Assembly (NCBI GenBank): GCA_903813345.2
Contig: CAIIXF020000012.1
Location: forward strand, 2,461,318 to 2,525,317
Reading direction: 5' to 3'
DNA from: Owenia fusiformis
Taxonomy: Eukaryota > Annelida > Polychaeta > Sabellida > Oweniidae
DNA length: 64,000 nt
How positions within the stretch are numbered: the first letter of the stretch is position 1; each line of letters begins with the position of its first letter. This document shows, piece by piece, positions 1 to 14,091 of the stretch. Position numbers and translations under genes: made by a program. The notes under the pieces were generated by a model. That model was not told the origin of the DNA. It searched no databases and was given only the letters and a program-made list of their open reading frames with translations.

Positions 1-1546
1 TAAATAAAAATCATACAATTATTGATTGCTTGTGAAATGACTGTAGTTAAGCCGCTTAACACACATAAGATCCTGGAACTTCAGTAGAACGTATACATTG
101 TCTTATTTGAAGAAAAGGTTATAATCCATTGTTTTTTAACCCATCAATTTATATTTATTGATCTCAAAAGAATGATTTTTTGAAAGAGAAGTTATGTGAA
201 GAAATATATGAGGGTTTATTCATAACATTGTGGGTGGTACCTCAGTTAATGACGGGATTAAAACGTAGAGGTTGGAGTGATCTTTTCGAATTCAGAGGTT
301 CTGATATTGAAATTCCAATTAATGTTTCTACTGAATAGTCCATGAAATAAATAACAGTTCTTGACTTGTAAATGTATCTTAAGAATTTGTGAAGAAAAAC
401 AGGGACAAAAAGCATTTATTTTTGTCATCAGGGTATGATTTGGAACTCAGGTCAAAATGTGTTCTAAACATACATAACTAAGGCATGAGATTAACTTACG
501 GCTGTGGTACTGGTAAAAAAAGGTTGAAATCAACATGTACCTCCAATTTCCGTATCTCTGATAATGCAGAAATATTCTTATGTTTCCCTTAACATCACTG
601 TTAGCTCAACCCTACACTTTTTCGATCTCTATTTGTGACGTCATCTCTAATACATCAAAGAAAAACATGAGTACGATCGTTTCCACATACTTTATACATG
701 GACTGCCTCTCTGTTTAAAAACTTTGGGAATTATCAAGAATGGGGTAGAATTGTTGAATGGATTAGTAAGGGACACTTTAACCTAAAAATAGTTCCAAAC
801 GCCATATTCCAAACATCTCCACATGTTGGTTGCTCGGATTACAAGTGATCTGTTCAAGGGTTTTAACCAGTGCTGACTTATCAGAATGTTGTTTTTTGTC
901 CAAATTGGATCAATGAAAAAGCTATCTTTTTTATCGTTGATTGAAACTTCCTGTGTGATGTTGGATCTGCATAGTCTCAGCAACTTAATTTATATCATTC
1001 TTTGATAATTTTTATGTGATATACTGTTTTGTTTTTAATGGTAATGACAGTCTAATCAAGTTAGCGTTTATTTGACAGTATTTTATCTCTTCCCCAATTT
1101 GCCATCTTGTCTTTGACATATGTTGCAGGTACCTTTGTCTGAGAGTTGTACATTTTGGTAACATGATACCATCTTGTCTGCGGAATGGCATCGTATGGTA
1201 CACAATACACATGTTGTGGTGAAAGTTGAAATCATTTTCAACAATTGCTAATTGGAAAAATACTAATAATGAATTGAATGAATTATGACAAATAACAGCT
1301 TTGGCTTATCAGATTTGATATCAAATTAATAACAAAACTCCCAACCTCAAACTGGATGTATATTGATAAACCGCATTGATTTTATATTAAACTTTACGAT
1401 TTGTTTTAGTTGACTGTGAAAGAGATATACAGTGATTATAAATATAAGTGTGAAACAGGTTACTACGATACTCCATGATATTTGTACAGCCCAGGGTTTA
1501 GCTCAGATATTAGGCGGCATTTTTGATTATGCATACATATTTCAAC

Positions 1547-1685
1547 GCATTTCTCTCAAAAATTTGAATAAACCACCCAGTTTTCTGGCATTTCGTTACA
1601 ATTTAGAGTATAATCTACACGTCTGTTACCTCCGTTCCTTTGAAGTTCTCCTCTTTCGTGGTTAATTCTGCATTTCAAAAAGCCC
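1547..1685 (+). repeat. Family A interspersed repeat
   Basis: Family A reads roughly: CGTCTGCTCATGCTTATTTC; then ATTTCTCTCTAAAATTTGAA; TGAAGTGTCTGATTTTCTTG; CATTTCTATACAATTTAGAG; TATG; then about 15 bases; TTTATTCCTTGCTAATTCCA; ending near TTTTGCATTTTAAAATGTGA. This copy matches from the second block to near the end and lacks the first block. Confidence 0.75.
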
Positions 1686-2591
1686 ACTTCTGATATTTTA
1701 TCTATGAGGAGGTAGAACATGTAATTGATGAACATAAGGTAATTAGACCCATCATTAATAAGGATTATGGAGTAAACCCTGATTTTAGACTGGCATGGGG
1801 TGCTATGGTGCAATTACCTTACGGATAATAGACGTTATTCCAAATCTCTCGCATGCCTAGCAATCTGTCTTCTTCAAGGTTTAGATGAACTAAATTACGC
1901 TACGATTCATACATCATGCCAAAGAATCTATGGTTTACATACCATGATATTTAGAATTAGTGAATCGAACTAAAATTTCGTGTTCTTTATTTGATCCAAA
2001 TGCAAGGTATTTATTATATGTCTGTACCATAATTTTTCACCACCTGGTGGAAACTTAGGATATAGAAGGAATTGTTTTGCTAGGCTTAGAGTTAACCCCT
2101 ATAATTGTAGATAAGCTTTCATTTAGGGGCTTATCATTAGTTTTAACTCTTTCATGACTTGATGGGATCTCATGACAGAATCACAATTAGTTTTCGAACT
2201 GGAATTTCAGGTTAATTGCTAAATTTGCCACAAGAGGTGTTTTTGCATTTTGATTTACCAAAGGGTATTTCCAAAGAAAAACGAGGAGAGACCATTTCTA
2301 CTAAGTACATATATTCACATATTCTATGACTGATCCCAGAAAATACATCTATTGCGTAAATATTTGACTATTTCTAGATCATTGACTCTATGACTATTTC
2401 CTAGAATGTATATATAAGTGAATTACCCCCACAGCTATAACTTGACTGGTTACAAGAGTGCATACGTATAGGTTATTGCCTCCGTTTCTCTAAGAGGGGA
2501 CTTTTGTATTTACTAGAGCTATTAATCTAAACTGTTACTGTGGGGAAGTAAATTAACTTGGATGTGAAGACACTAGAGTCTGCCTAGATAT

Positions 2592-2822
2592 TTACTACCC
2601 TTAGGTCATCAGTATGTGTATTATACTCTGATTATGACCAATCATTTGAAGTGTATCTGTTGTATTAAGAGGGTGGGATGAATTCGATCACTTTTACAAA
2701 GGTGAGTTACTACCCTTTGGTCATCAATATGTATACAGTACTCTGAGAATGACCAGTCATGTTTCTGTCTAGTTTATCTGTTATTTTAAGAGGGTGGGAT
2801 GAATCAGTTACTTTTATTAAGG
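2592..2822 (+). repeat. Tandem duplication, ~115-bp period, two copies
   Basis: TTACTACCCTTAGGTCATCA (2592) and TTACTACCCTTTGGTCATCA (2707) start two copies that both run through TACTCTGA-, TATCTGTT- and AAGAGGGTGGGATGAAT, ending near CTTTTA. Confidence 0.9.
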
Positions 2823-3551
2823 GAATCAGTGCTATAATATATACCTATCCTATCGGAGTTAATATTTTCATTTTAAGCTCAGCTGTTTTTGTGTATATTT
2901 AACTTTATCATTGGAGAATTCGTATCATTTGACCTGATTCTGATTATCATATGGCGTATTGTTGCTATGGGGATCATTACATCATAATGAGCTGTATCCC
3001 TGTTTAATTCTCAAATGGAAAATATTTTGGTCCCCAAACTCCTGAGTACAAGAATAATCTCCATTTTATACTTTTAAATAAACATGCCAGAGCCCAGAAA
3101 TGGCATAAAATGAACAGTATCGAAATCACGAAATCATATTCGCAGTTCAAATCTCTGTTAACGCTTCAGTGAAGAAAGTGAAATATTACGGGACATCTTG
3201 CTTCCCATAAAGGTCTTTATTTTCAGTCGAAAAGATTCTGCATACAGATCTTCGTAATTCGTTCAATTACCCTCTTAAATATGTTGTTGTGCTGTATATA
3301 TAATTTAGTATGTTGATAAATTGGCGCTTGTTTATTTTTTAGCATTTTCTTATCTCTAAGGGAGAGAAAAATGGGTCTATTGAACCATATATTTTCTCAG
3401 ATATACCAATTACAGCTTTTAACATGGAATCAGTCTGAATATATGCACGCTATATACTTGTATACTTCTGATATGATCCTTTCTTGCAAACAAATATAAT
3501 TTCAGTTGTATATATTTTATACAATTCACTATTCATTATACTCTACCACAC

Positions 3552-3683
3552 CTCTTAAAAATTTCAATGAATTGCTTATGTTTTTACATTTCTCCATAAT
3601 TCAGAATGTTAGGCACATATGATCATGTTTATTCCTCGCTAATTCCCCTCTTTTGTCACGTTTTGCCATTTTAGAACATGACC
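3552..3683 (+). repeat. Family A interspersed repeat, diverged
   Basis: Matches through AAAAATTTCAATGAATT, TTTACATTTCT, TTTATTCCTCGCTAATTCC and TTTTGCCATTTTAGAACATG; the middle is diverged. Confidence 0.65.
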
Positions 3684-4449
3684 AATCAGATGTCCTTGTG
3701 TGGGTAGTCGTAGGTGAAGAAACTTGATTGATTTTCGTCATCTGTGATCAGAAATCTTCGCTATAGTATAGTCCGAGACATTGTTTTTACATATCGATCA
3801 GAGATAGTATAAGGACCCTTCACCTGACATAAGTGACTGTCTGTATTGATTGGTTTGCAAAATGTGATTGAATTATGCAAGATAGGGTCTCGCCTGATGT
3901 GTTTATGCATTTCAAATGTGGATTCAGGAGATGCCGTGTACTGAGTGATTTCAATTATTTCTAGACTTTTTCCATGCTGTATCGAAAGGCAATAAATTAT
4001 GTAGTAGAAAGTACTGGCGAAATATATATTTCTTAAACATAGCATGTCCAATCAGGCAATCAAATAACCCACTGGGGTTGTTCATCAAGAATATTGCATT
4101 ATGGGAAATCTAGTGACCATGATGACGGGTATATAAGATGTTGATTCGTCATGGCAGAACTCTATTGAAATGTGAAATCTATCACTTTACCCGTACATCT
4201 ATTCAATTACATATACCATAGACAATTATTCTCCAATATACACATTTGGGGCCACATTGATTCTCAAATTAAACCAATCATGCATATTCTCCCAATTCGT
4301 TATTTTTTATTGAATTATATGAATCTAGACTGATCTGCTTATAAGATGCATTGGTAACCCGTTATACATGTAACAAAATTAGCGGCAGGCCATCTGGTAT
4401 TATTGTTCAATATGGACTTCAATACAGAGAATAATATTCAATGTTTAAC

Positions 4450-4754
4450 CAAGGAGGATTGGCTCCCAGGATCGAAACTCGATATTTTCCAACAATGAAA
4501 ACGTCGAAATGTCGTTATTTTCTGAAATTAAAACCGACTATAAATTCAAAATAAACAGTTCAAAAGATTCGAACCAATATCTCGATCATTTCTTGTGAGT
4601 TTTGGAATTTTTCGTTTGGAAATAAGACCAAAATTCACGATTTAAATGTTGAAGTGAACAAAATGGCGGCTGTTTGAATTCGAATTTTGTATTACGACAT
4701 ACCCATATATGGGACAGAATATCGGTGGTGCACTCTGGGAGCCAATCCTCCTTG
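4450..4754. mobile_element. 305-bp TIR element with 9-bp target-site duplications (non-autonomous DNA transposon)
   Basis: Perfect 20-bp terminal inverted repeats, CAAGGAGGATTGGCTCCCAG at 4450-4469 and its reverse complement at 4735-4754. They are flanked by identical 9-bp direct repeats ATGTTTAAC (4441-4449 and 4755-4763). The interior has no meaningful ORF. A 9-bp duplication is typical of Mutator-like elements, and Merlin elements give 8-9 bp; the superfamily stays open. Perfect TIRs and duplications suggest a rather recent insertion. Confidence 0.88.
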
Positions 4755-6748
4755 ATGTTTAACAATCTTCTCCTATTGTTTGCTCCCCAGATGTACCTCT
4801 TGTGCATATTGGCAAATGACAGCTGATTCTGTACCCTTGTTTTCACTTTGATAATTCAAACCCAAGGTTATGAAATTGATCTCATTGGGATTTCTTCCTC
4901 AGGGCTGGGTGTAACATATGACAGGGGTTGGTTGTCAAACTTCATGGTTTTCTATGTAATCAAAGCAACTGTGTCATTCACTATGTTCCTCAATTGTTTG
5001 GTTGGATTCCTCAAATCTGATTGGTTGAATGGTTATTGAAAGAATTCTGGGTAGGGTCCTCCTTTGCTACATAATCATGACAGTGCTTAGATCTTTAACC
5101 CTATTAGCATCCTCCAAGAATTGTCCTGTCACCAGTAACTACCCTCTGGCAAATATTCTCCCCCTGGGGTGTCAGAAGTGACTAGCCTCCCCCTTAATGC
5201 AAATACCCTCTGGGGTAGCGTAATTAGTAACTATGTTCATCACTTTATATCCAAAGATTTCACTTGAAGAAAAGATTAAACAGTCTCTAAGTGATTGCTG
5301 ACCGCCATTCCTTCAAGTTTTAGAAAAATAATGAATTATGTTTTTGAGTATAGACTCACATACTTAAGCATTTGCGAGCATGCATCTTATTCATATTCAC
5401 TGTTTCAAATGAGAATCATTTCATGAAGTTCTTCGATATCATTTTTTGTGAACACTGGAAATATTTTGTAAAGAATAGCTTGACCAGTAAGATACATACA
5501 TGAATCAGAGAGTTCGATATTAGAGTCTCCAACTTCTTCATCAAGCCTTCTTGATCCTTTAGGGAAATAGGGATTCATACATAAAACATTGTGTTGTCTT
5601 TGTGTATTCTTACATTGTCTTAAGAAAAATGGAGATTTATCGAGGAATGGATGGGTCTGTATGAAGATGATATTTTGAATTTCAGAGTAAAGTTAGAAAA
5701 TTTGACAATTTGTATCAATTATATGAGGTTTTAGCAGAATAATGCAGATTTAGGGAATTATTTTGAGCTGGTTGAAATCGGGAATGAGCACTGCTCGTGT
5801 ATGTGTTACATTTATTCCTGATATAAGTTTTGTTTTTACAGAGATTTCCAACATCTCCGATGACTTGTAATGTGTTGTTGCACAAAATTCCCTCTTCGGC
5901 CAAAGTTAGGCTTCTTCTAAGGTCAATTTTTCAAGTCAGAGTTTGGTGAGAATGCAAAAATGCAATGTTTTGTCTTTGAACTGACGTCACTGGTCATTTA
6001 GGAAAACATGACGAGTTTTCCTTTATAGATTAGCTCAAGAATTATTGCCTAAAGCCTCTTGTTAAAAACTGTTCTGATTTAGGCATTATTCCCGCAATAA
6101 TTTAGTCTGGACTGTTTGAGTATTTATCACTATATTGCCTCCATGCCCTTTAGAAATTTTCCCCAAAAATCTAACTTTATCAAATTTCGCGAATTATTTT
6201 GAAAGCGGTGTCTGATTTTTTGGCAGTTTTGTGTAATAAAGAACATTCGCTTTTCATTTCTGGTTATTTCACCATGGTTCAAGCGATTTTATTAGTTGTC
6301 ACTATGGAAACTATGATCCTTTTGTACGCAGGATGGTTCCAGGATGAATGGTAACACCGCTCATGTGTTACATTAGAGTTCAATGAAAACACCGAGTCAA
6401 TTTTTCAAACATGAAATCCACCATTCTAAATTCAAGTCAGCATCCCAAATCATACGAAATGCAATTAATCTTACGTGTGTATCCATTTTCCATGGCCATG
6501 CTGTCATTTACATGGCCAGAGGGAAGCATATTTAGTTGTATTCTCGGACATCTTGCTACCCAGGGTACCGGTTACATGTGCTGAGAATAGTAATCTAGAT
6601 CTTCTCTATGCACTACCAATTAAAACCCCAATTTGTCGTACCACTGAAAATACAAATGACATAAAATCAGATTAAAGACACATGGCTTTGTTAGTGATGA
6701 TATAAATAAGCAATGTGGTTGGAATTTAATTTACTGATCTAATTTTGA

Positions 6749-6761
6749 AGGTCAAAGGTCA
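6749..6761 (+). promoter_or_regulatory. DR1 nuclear-receptor-type element AGGTCAAAGGTCA
   Basis: Perfect direct repeat of AGGTCA with 1-bp spacing, the classic DR1 site bound by RXR/HNF4/COUP-type receptors. It is 9.8 kb upstream of the first recognised exon. Function is inferred from the motif alone; AGGTCA runs are also common by chance in AT-rich DNA. Confidence 0.35.
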
Positions 6762-6921
6762 TATCTGGTAAATATCAACAGGGCTATAAGGTCACTACAC
6801 CAAGGGAGGCTTGTGGTATTATGTTACCAAAATGTGTGTTATGTTACCGAAATTGTACTTCTCTAAGGTATATTGCTGGAAGTTGTCATCCAAGATCTCA
6901 AAGAGCTTGGCTAAGAGGAGA

Positions 6922-7014
6922 AAATACCCAGAATTCATAGATGGACTCATAAAGATGAACCTCTAGAGGTTCTTAAATGGAGAGAGGTTTATGTATTGAA
7001 TATTGGGATATTCC
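6922..7014. repeat. Hairpin-type short repeat, copy 1
   Basis: AAATACCCAGAATTCATAG at the left, TATTGGGATATTCCC at the right, and a perfect 16-bp palindrome GAACCTCTAGAGGTTC at 6957-6972 in the middle. Related to 50008-50087; a possible weak relative is at 63728-63750 (TGCCTAAGAATTCATATAGG). Confidence 0.6.
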
Positions 7015-10000
7015 CCCCTGTTAGCTTGGCTGAATCCAGCAGTTCACTAAACAACTAGGATTGGTGTATAAGAGTATCTTGCTCATTTACAGAACCCCCC
7101 CCCCCTCCTACATCAACCATATGTTTGCCTCTCAGAGTATAATATGCTTACTTCAACTATTAACCCTTTTGTTCCCAAAGTTCCAAATTATATTCCAAGA
7201 TCACAGCTTTTTAATATATATCAATATTAAAATTGTAGTTGATAATTTTGTAATGATTTCACAATGTTTGATATCAGAGGCAATATCCATGTTAAATTCA
7301 ATTTAACCATGGTGAAATCGTATATTCAATTGAACCGTGAAATTGTATCATACCATCTTATAAATAGTTAAATACTGGAGAAACTGGTCAATACACTGTT
7401 TATTATTTGCATGTATTTAGTTCCAATCCCATCTTATATAAATAATGTAGTCTCCCATCATTGATCTAATGAACAACCCTCACAATATTTCTCGATTAAT
7501 TACTTCCCCTTTCGGATGGTATATTGAATTTTAGAGGAATTAAGTGACCAATCATCATTTAAGACCTGTTTTTTATCTCATAAGTATGGAGATTATAGAA
7601 CATTAACAATTTTGAAAAACGTACTTGTGGTCAAAAGATAAGAAAATTGTAATGTGTTTTGTCTTGGAAGGTCAAAGGGATGGAATTGGCTAAACTTCTT
7701 ACACAGCCACTAAATTCTGTTAGCGACTGATTTGTAGGTTTTCAAGAAATGCTGAAATATTTATGGTTGATCTTCCAGCTCCGTTCCAATGATTATATAA
7801 GCAGACGTCAATATTTCGTATGATAATAAAAGCGCATCGGGCAACATAAGAAAAAACACCTTAAGGGAATGTTAAGTTTAAAAGTCATCATGGACTCAAT
7901 TATGGCGAAAAATAGACTTTTGTAAGTTTTTAATAAATCTTGAGATGGGGTTATTACGAATATGGATTTATCACTCAAGTTTCTCTGCGGCTCGCAAACA
8001 AACAATACAACGTTACACATTTCCCAATCAATTTTTGTGTTATATCCACATGGCGTAAAGATTTCCTATAAAATTCTGTTGGGCACTTTACCTGTACTCA
8101 ACATCACGCATTTGGGTTTATACTGATTCCGAAACGCTATCACCAGGGATGGGACTTTATAATGTAACGAAATGTTGCGGGCAGTAAAGATATAAAGTTA
8201 CCGAGGGACCAATTGAGTAAATATTTATAGACATTTTTTAAAAGTACTTTGTTTTTAAAATTATCCAGGAAATTGCTAGAGGGGTTGTTTGTTGAGGAAA
8301 ATTACATCATTGTTAAGTATACCTACCTCTACTTTGCATATATCCTTCAATCAATCTTTCACCTTACTTTAAAATCTATGTACCTTTGCTATACATGTAT
8401 TTTTGTTTTTGTTTTTCTCTTGAAAATTAAAGTTAAAAATTGCTATCTTAAGTTTTATATAAAATTTTCTGATTACCAGGGATCAGTCACAAAAGACCCT
8501 TAAACTCGAGTATACATGTACGCTTTGTTTAAAATGGGGATACAAATACAAATTTTAGAATGTGTATCGTTAAATTTCAAGAAATCTGCATTTTTGGGAT
8601 TTTTGTACCAACCTGATTTGGTTGTCGGGGTAAAATATTATTGAGGACACGATGTAGAAGTATGAGAATATTGCTTACTTTTTAATGAATGATCAATAAA
8701 TCCCATTAACTGATCGATTTTTACGAACATTGTACTGCTCTTAATATTTACACAACATGCGGTTAAATATTGAAAAATAGGTCCACTGAAGTGCTCGAAA
8801 GGTCTTGTAAGTTGGAGCATTGTTTCCTTAAGAAAGACATATTCGGGTTAAGAAATATAAAATGGGCGGTAATTGTAAACGTACCAACAACTTTTTCTGT
8901 ATTGACTATGTGGATAGTCAATATGATTTGAAAAACTATACGCATGTTTGAAAAATGTGTATTGGTATTTGGAGGTCGGTAAACTTTTATTCTTTGTTTG
9001 AAGATCTTGTGTTTGCTATAGGAAGGTCAGTAAACATGGTAGCCATTTTGGTATTTACGAAATTGAATAAAAATCATATTATTTTGACCAATCTTTTTAT
9101 AACCTGAGGATGCTTATTTACCGCGTCTTGGTTGAATAAATACATTCAGATTAAGCATCAATTATCCTTTTAGGATTTGTTGATTTTAACCGAATGGAAA
9201 GTTTCGATGAATGCTTTTTTACTGTAATTTGTACTTTAGATGAAGATGGGGTTTCATCTTAAAGTGGGTTGATAAACCCAGAAGGTGCTATTTCTAACAT
9301 CTCGAGGGGCTCACTGCAGTCATTTTAGAACTAATATATTTTTCTGCTGAGATAAAGAGATCTCATGATGTAGTCCCATGTTATCATGCGGGTTATACCA
9401 CATCTGTATGTTTCCAATGGTCTATCAGTTTCAAGCAAACGTTATGGTGTTCTTTGACCTAGTTTTAACAATGTCAAGTAAACTTCATACTGAATGAAGT
9501 TTGATGTTAACCTTAATTGCAATTATGTATACATTCAATATTTGGAAATTTTGAGAAGATATGATTGACTCGAAAAGAGGTGATATGGTTGATGTCTGAA
9601 AGAACCTCTCATTTACAGGTCGGGACACTTCAGTTCTTGTATATTAAGCAGTGTATCTGATTCGAGGTTAAAATTGCTAATCATCAGTCTCTAGTACAAT
9701 TTACTTGTGCATTGGAGCATGACCTTATGCATTGGATTCCTATAAGATAAAATCACTTGACAGATCTATACATGCTCTACAGCACTAGTTCTATCATGGT
9801 TTCAGAACCCTATGGAATTGAGCGACAGTGTTGTCCTGAAATTCCAAAATGGCATGCAGTGATTATCCACGTTTGATAGAAATTTATGTGCTGATTGGAT
9901 AAAGTTGACGGTTTTGAATTCTCATGGTACCCTTCCTATTGATCTCCGAGTGATATGTACAAATCGCGTTTATTTTTCACTAATCGAAATTGAGAAGTAT

Positions 10001-10740
10001 AATCTGCCCGCCTGTCACATTGGGTACTGTAACCGAAGGCAGAAAATTAAACCTGATAATCTGAAATTGAATTGGGGTCCGTATATTAATCACATAACTT
10101 GGAATGTTCGGTTTGGTTTAACTCATTTAGTGTGATTTAGTGATTTTCTATTGCTTAAATGAAATTATAGAAAAAGCAGGCCAGTTTTATGGAGGATAAT
10201 GAAATCTTTGAGAAAACAGACCCGATTTGTCATTGAAAGTAGAGTACAGAATGTATCCATTCGACTTCGCTTCTTAATAGAGAACCTCGTCTTTGTTTAT
10301 AACTAGACTTTGCATGCAGGGTACGCACAGGATACACTATTGACTATTCGACCGTAGCACACAGGTCGATGAAATGCCTCGAAAATAAGGTGACAATCTA
10401 TTCGTTCATATGAGGACCGATACATGTTTCCTAGAGTCTGTGATTGGACTGTATATGCCATGTGGCTTATCCTCCGGGTCATCCTTTATAGAGGAGAGAT
10501 GTAACTGAGCAAAAGATACTTCATCTAAAAATCACCATAAACACGCTAAATTATGATTCAACTCAATTTTCAAGTATTTTGGAACAAATTTATGTTTCAC
10601 AGTCAGATGTATGTAATTCACGTTCATGTTTTTATTGGACACCCATCAAAGCTGCGTGCTATTAATTTGTTGAAACAACACTACATAAAGATACTATACA
10701 ATTTGATAAATGTCCAACTATTTTACAAAATCAATCCTGG

Positions 10741-10882
10741 TGGGCATGTTGTAAAATGCAAAATACATGTAAATTGAGAGAAATTAGCAAGAAATAAAGT
10801 GAACAGACATGAAGGGGAACCTTTGAATTGTATGGAAGTGAAAGAAAATCGGACAATTTATTCAAATTTTAGAGAGAAATCA
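10741..10882 (-). repeat. Family A interspersed repeat, reverse orientation
   Basis: Reverse-complement copy: GTAAAATGCAAAA, AATTAGCAAGAAATAAAGTG, TTGAATTGTATGGAAGTG, AGAAAATCGGACAATTTATT and CAAATTTTAGAGAGAAAT, in the expected order. One of the fuller minus copies. Confidence 0.8.
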
Positions 10883-13800
10883 AGGGAAATATGCAGGACT
10901 ATAAGGTTAAGTTTTACTTATTTGGTAGTGCTAAACCTGTGACATTGCACCTAATAACCTTGGCAACCACTGAATGAATCCTTAAAGCTGGTAAATAACC
11001 TCTAATTTTTTCGTTGATATTTGGGGGCCTTTTTATTATATTATATATATGAAATTCCAATATAAAATGTCACGTCATATCTAAAAGTGCTCACAGTCTT
11101 CAGACGGAGGTATTGTTTGTTTATATTTAGCGCACATGTGGTTTATTTGAAATGGTGGGAAAAATGTATTAAAATTTTATGCAAGGACCTAACAGTTGCC
11201 AAAAATCTTTGTTTTTATAAGCACAGTGATAGCTACTGTGAAAATTAATACATTGTTCATATTCCGAACAAAGACTCGGCAGGGGGAATTATGGGAAATA
11301 ACCATACCAGGGAAGTTATAGTAAAATTGTAAAAAGTGAATGGATGTTCGATATTGTTCCGGTTTATGGGCATAATTATGAATTTGTATAATCACATGGG
11401 GTATACATTTTCAATTTTTCTATCTCATGTTTTGTTTTACTATGGGTTTTTGGGTATGAAGAGGATTTATATGGTATATGGGGAAATGAGGATGAAAGGG
11501 GATGGGGAGGGGGAATGCGTGAAACAGTAATTGGATTTTGCTTGTAAACCTAAAAGTTATAATTCAGACTGTATTATTAAAGCAATTGCTTTCCCAAATA
11601 TATACATTTGATTAACACTTGGTTATTTAAAGAAACACATCTGTGAAATGTCCAAGATAAATACGAAACATTTCATAAAAGGTCGGTCATTGACGCTTTA
11701 CCGATAGCCAAAATCCAAATCTAAACTGGTATTATAGTAAGATTTGTAGATATAACACCTGTATTGAGTAACTTCTGTTCTTGAAACTTTTAAAGATTTT
11801 TACCTTTTGTGAGAACCTCTTGCCAAATATGGTATTGTTGCCCTTGTAAGAAAGTTTTAGCAACTTTTTGACATTATTTTTATGATGAATTTCATGGTTT
11901 TTGACTTTTGTGCTTTTGGTTTGGTTGTTGATCATTTGTTTGTTTGTTTCTTGATATCATTTTATGTAATCTTATGTAAGGTAATTTGATACACTGCACT
12001 TTAACATTCTATAATTTGACCTTACCAGAAATAATTCTTTCAACCCTTACAAAAATTCACATTGGTGCCACACATTTCCTCCCCTACAAAACAGTTATAC
12101 GATATAGAATAACGAATAGATATGGAAAATATTGTAGGAACTTATTAGGTAGAATTTTTATCTCAAATTGTTGAACAATTTGATGAATTACAAATATTAA
12201 TTTACAATATTAACATCATATTCATAAAGGTAGAACTTCAAAGATATTAGCCAAATGGATTAAACCAAAAATATGGTATTATACTTTGGTTATACTAGAT
12301 TTACATAACATCGGGGCAAACTTATGCAGTGAGCATTATACCCATACCTGAGACTGAAATCCAATATTTTAATACAATTGTTTAACGAAAACATTTCATT
12401 CCAATCTCATTTAATTTGAACTAATTGAACAAAGTTATGAATTTGGGTGTAAACAGAGTTGTATATTCTTATGGCACAAAAGAGTCATATTGGGTAATGT
12501 TATAGTTGTATGTACAAACTTTTGCTTCACTTATAACCATTTATCAAAAATCAAAATGCAGAGTTATGACTAGTTTGGTTACAAGCCTTTGTGACCCCCC
12601 ACTTCAACAAGTCCTGTGTGAGAAGGTGTGTTGTCAAGTAGGGGGGGGGAGGGGTGGGGGGGTCACAGGGTCTTGTAGCTGAGTTCAATCAGAGCCGGGG
12701 TAGGAGCAATCAAAATTTGCAGACTGAGAAAAGGAAATTTGAATTTATGCACCTAAAAATCAGGGTGTGAGAGGTCCCAGGCTTTATTAGAGTCTACCTT
12801 CTTATATTGTATTGTCATTATGTTCTTATGTATTGCTCTTGAACTATTCTTGTATGTAACTTTATTGGCAAAATCAATTGTGGTATCGTACCAACGACCA
12901 TACAACAAGCCACAAAACTTACATTCAATATATATATTCCATTTGTTATATATATTGTATTGTTATATGCTCCTATTAATAGTTCTATATAACCCATTTC
13001 CTTTTTATAAAGACTTGTACCTAAAGCCACAAATCATTGAGACATTTTCTCACATGGAAAACTAGCGCACGGTAAACAAGTTCTAAGTTTGAGTAAATGT
13101 TCCGCAGATCCTTTATTGATCAACAGAGAATAAAATACACATTAGAAAATACTTCAATCTCATGTTTATTACAATTGCATGGTGCAATACAAAAGTTTCA
13201 TGGTGATAAAAGAAAAATAAAACAATATTTACCAGTGAATTTTCCCTTTTGACAATGACTGAAATTCAAGTCAAGATTCTTGCTATATACCCTTTCAAAA
13301 GCTCCATTTGGCTTTTTTGCACTCTCATTATATTACCCTTTTCAAAAATTTGACTTAGTATCTCAAAAACAGTGTATATCTACATCGTTGCCCCGGGGCT
13401 TCAAATTGTTAATATGTTAGAGTACATGTGAGTGTACTAGATTAAAAGTTAGGATGTGTGTGGGGGTATCGAGGTCCCATTGACCCTATTTATCTCATAA
13501 TTGGAGAGGGGGAGGGTATAGTTCAAGCAAGAGTCAATGGTCAGACTCGGGTAATTTTTAAACTCTATGTATGAGGCTCTCTATAAGAGTTGTGAAGACA
13601 AGCTGTTTACAAAGGGTAGCTTTATACATGGCATCTCAAAATAAAATACATTATACACTACATGAATGTATATCCTTAATGGGTTCCGGCCTACTGGAGA
13701 TGTCCATTCTTAAACAACATATACAGCTAGTATTTTCCCACATAACTCACAAGTAGTTATTTTTGGTAGTTAAGGTGTACGCATAGAACTGTTCACATGT

Positions 13801-14073
13801 GTGACCTCCAACTTTCAGCACTATGTTTAGTCTTCAGGAGCTTCTGCTATATGTTATATATAAATACAGAAAAGCATCTACTGACTTCAGCCTATTCGGA
13901 TCTCTCAGATTCTCTCATATATGAAAGAATAAGAGTTTCACAATAGACACCAGTTTGGAATTTAAAGGCATGGGACGAGACATCATTCTTTGAGGGTCTT
14001 AGATCGAGAATTTTTTGATGAGTTATGAGGGGTTGGGAGGGGGAGGTGGGTCTAAAATTGAAATGATTATGAT

Positions 14074-14091
14074 GGGGGGGGGGGGGGGGGG
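14074..14091 (+). repeat. 18-nt G-run within a G-rich purine region
   Basis: Longest homopolymer in the window. Surrounding DNA (14035-14115) is also purine-rich (GGTTGGGAGGGGGAGGTGGG upstream). Candidate quadruplex-forming sequence on the + strand. Confidence 0.9.

Larger units (their letters stand above)
1..4440. other. Non-coding DNA around the first repeats
   Basis: Apart from two family A copies (1547, 3552) and the 115-bp duplication (2592), I see only featureless AT-rich sequence. The short ORFs here have no recognisable similarity and no supporting splice context. Confidence 0.6.
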
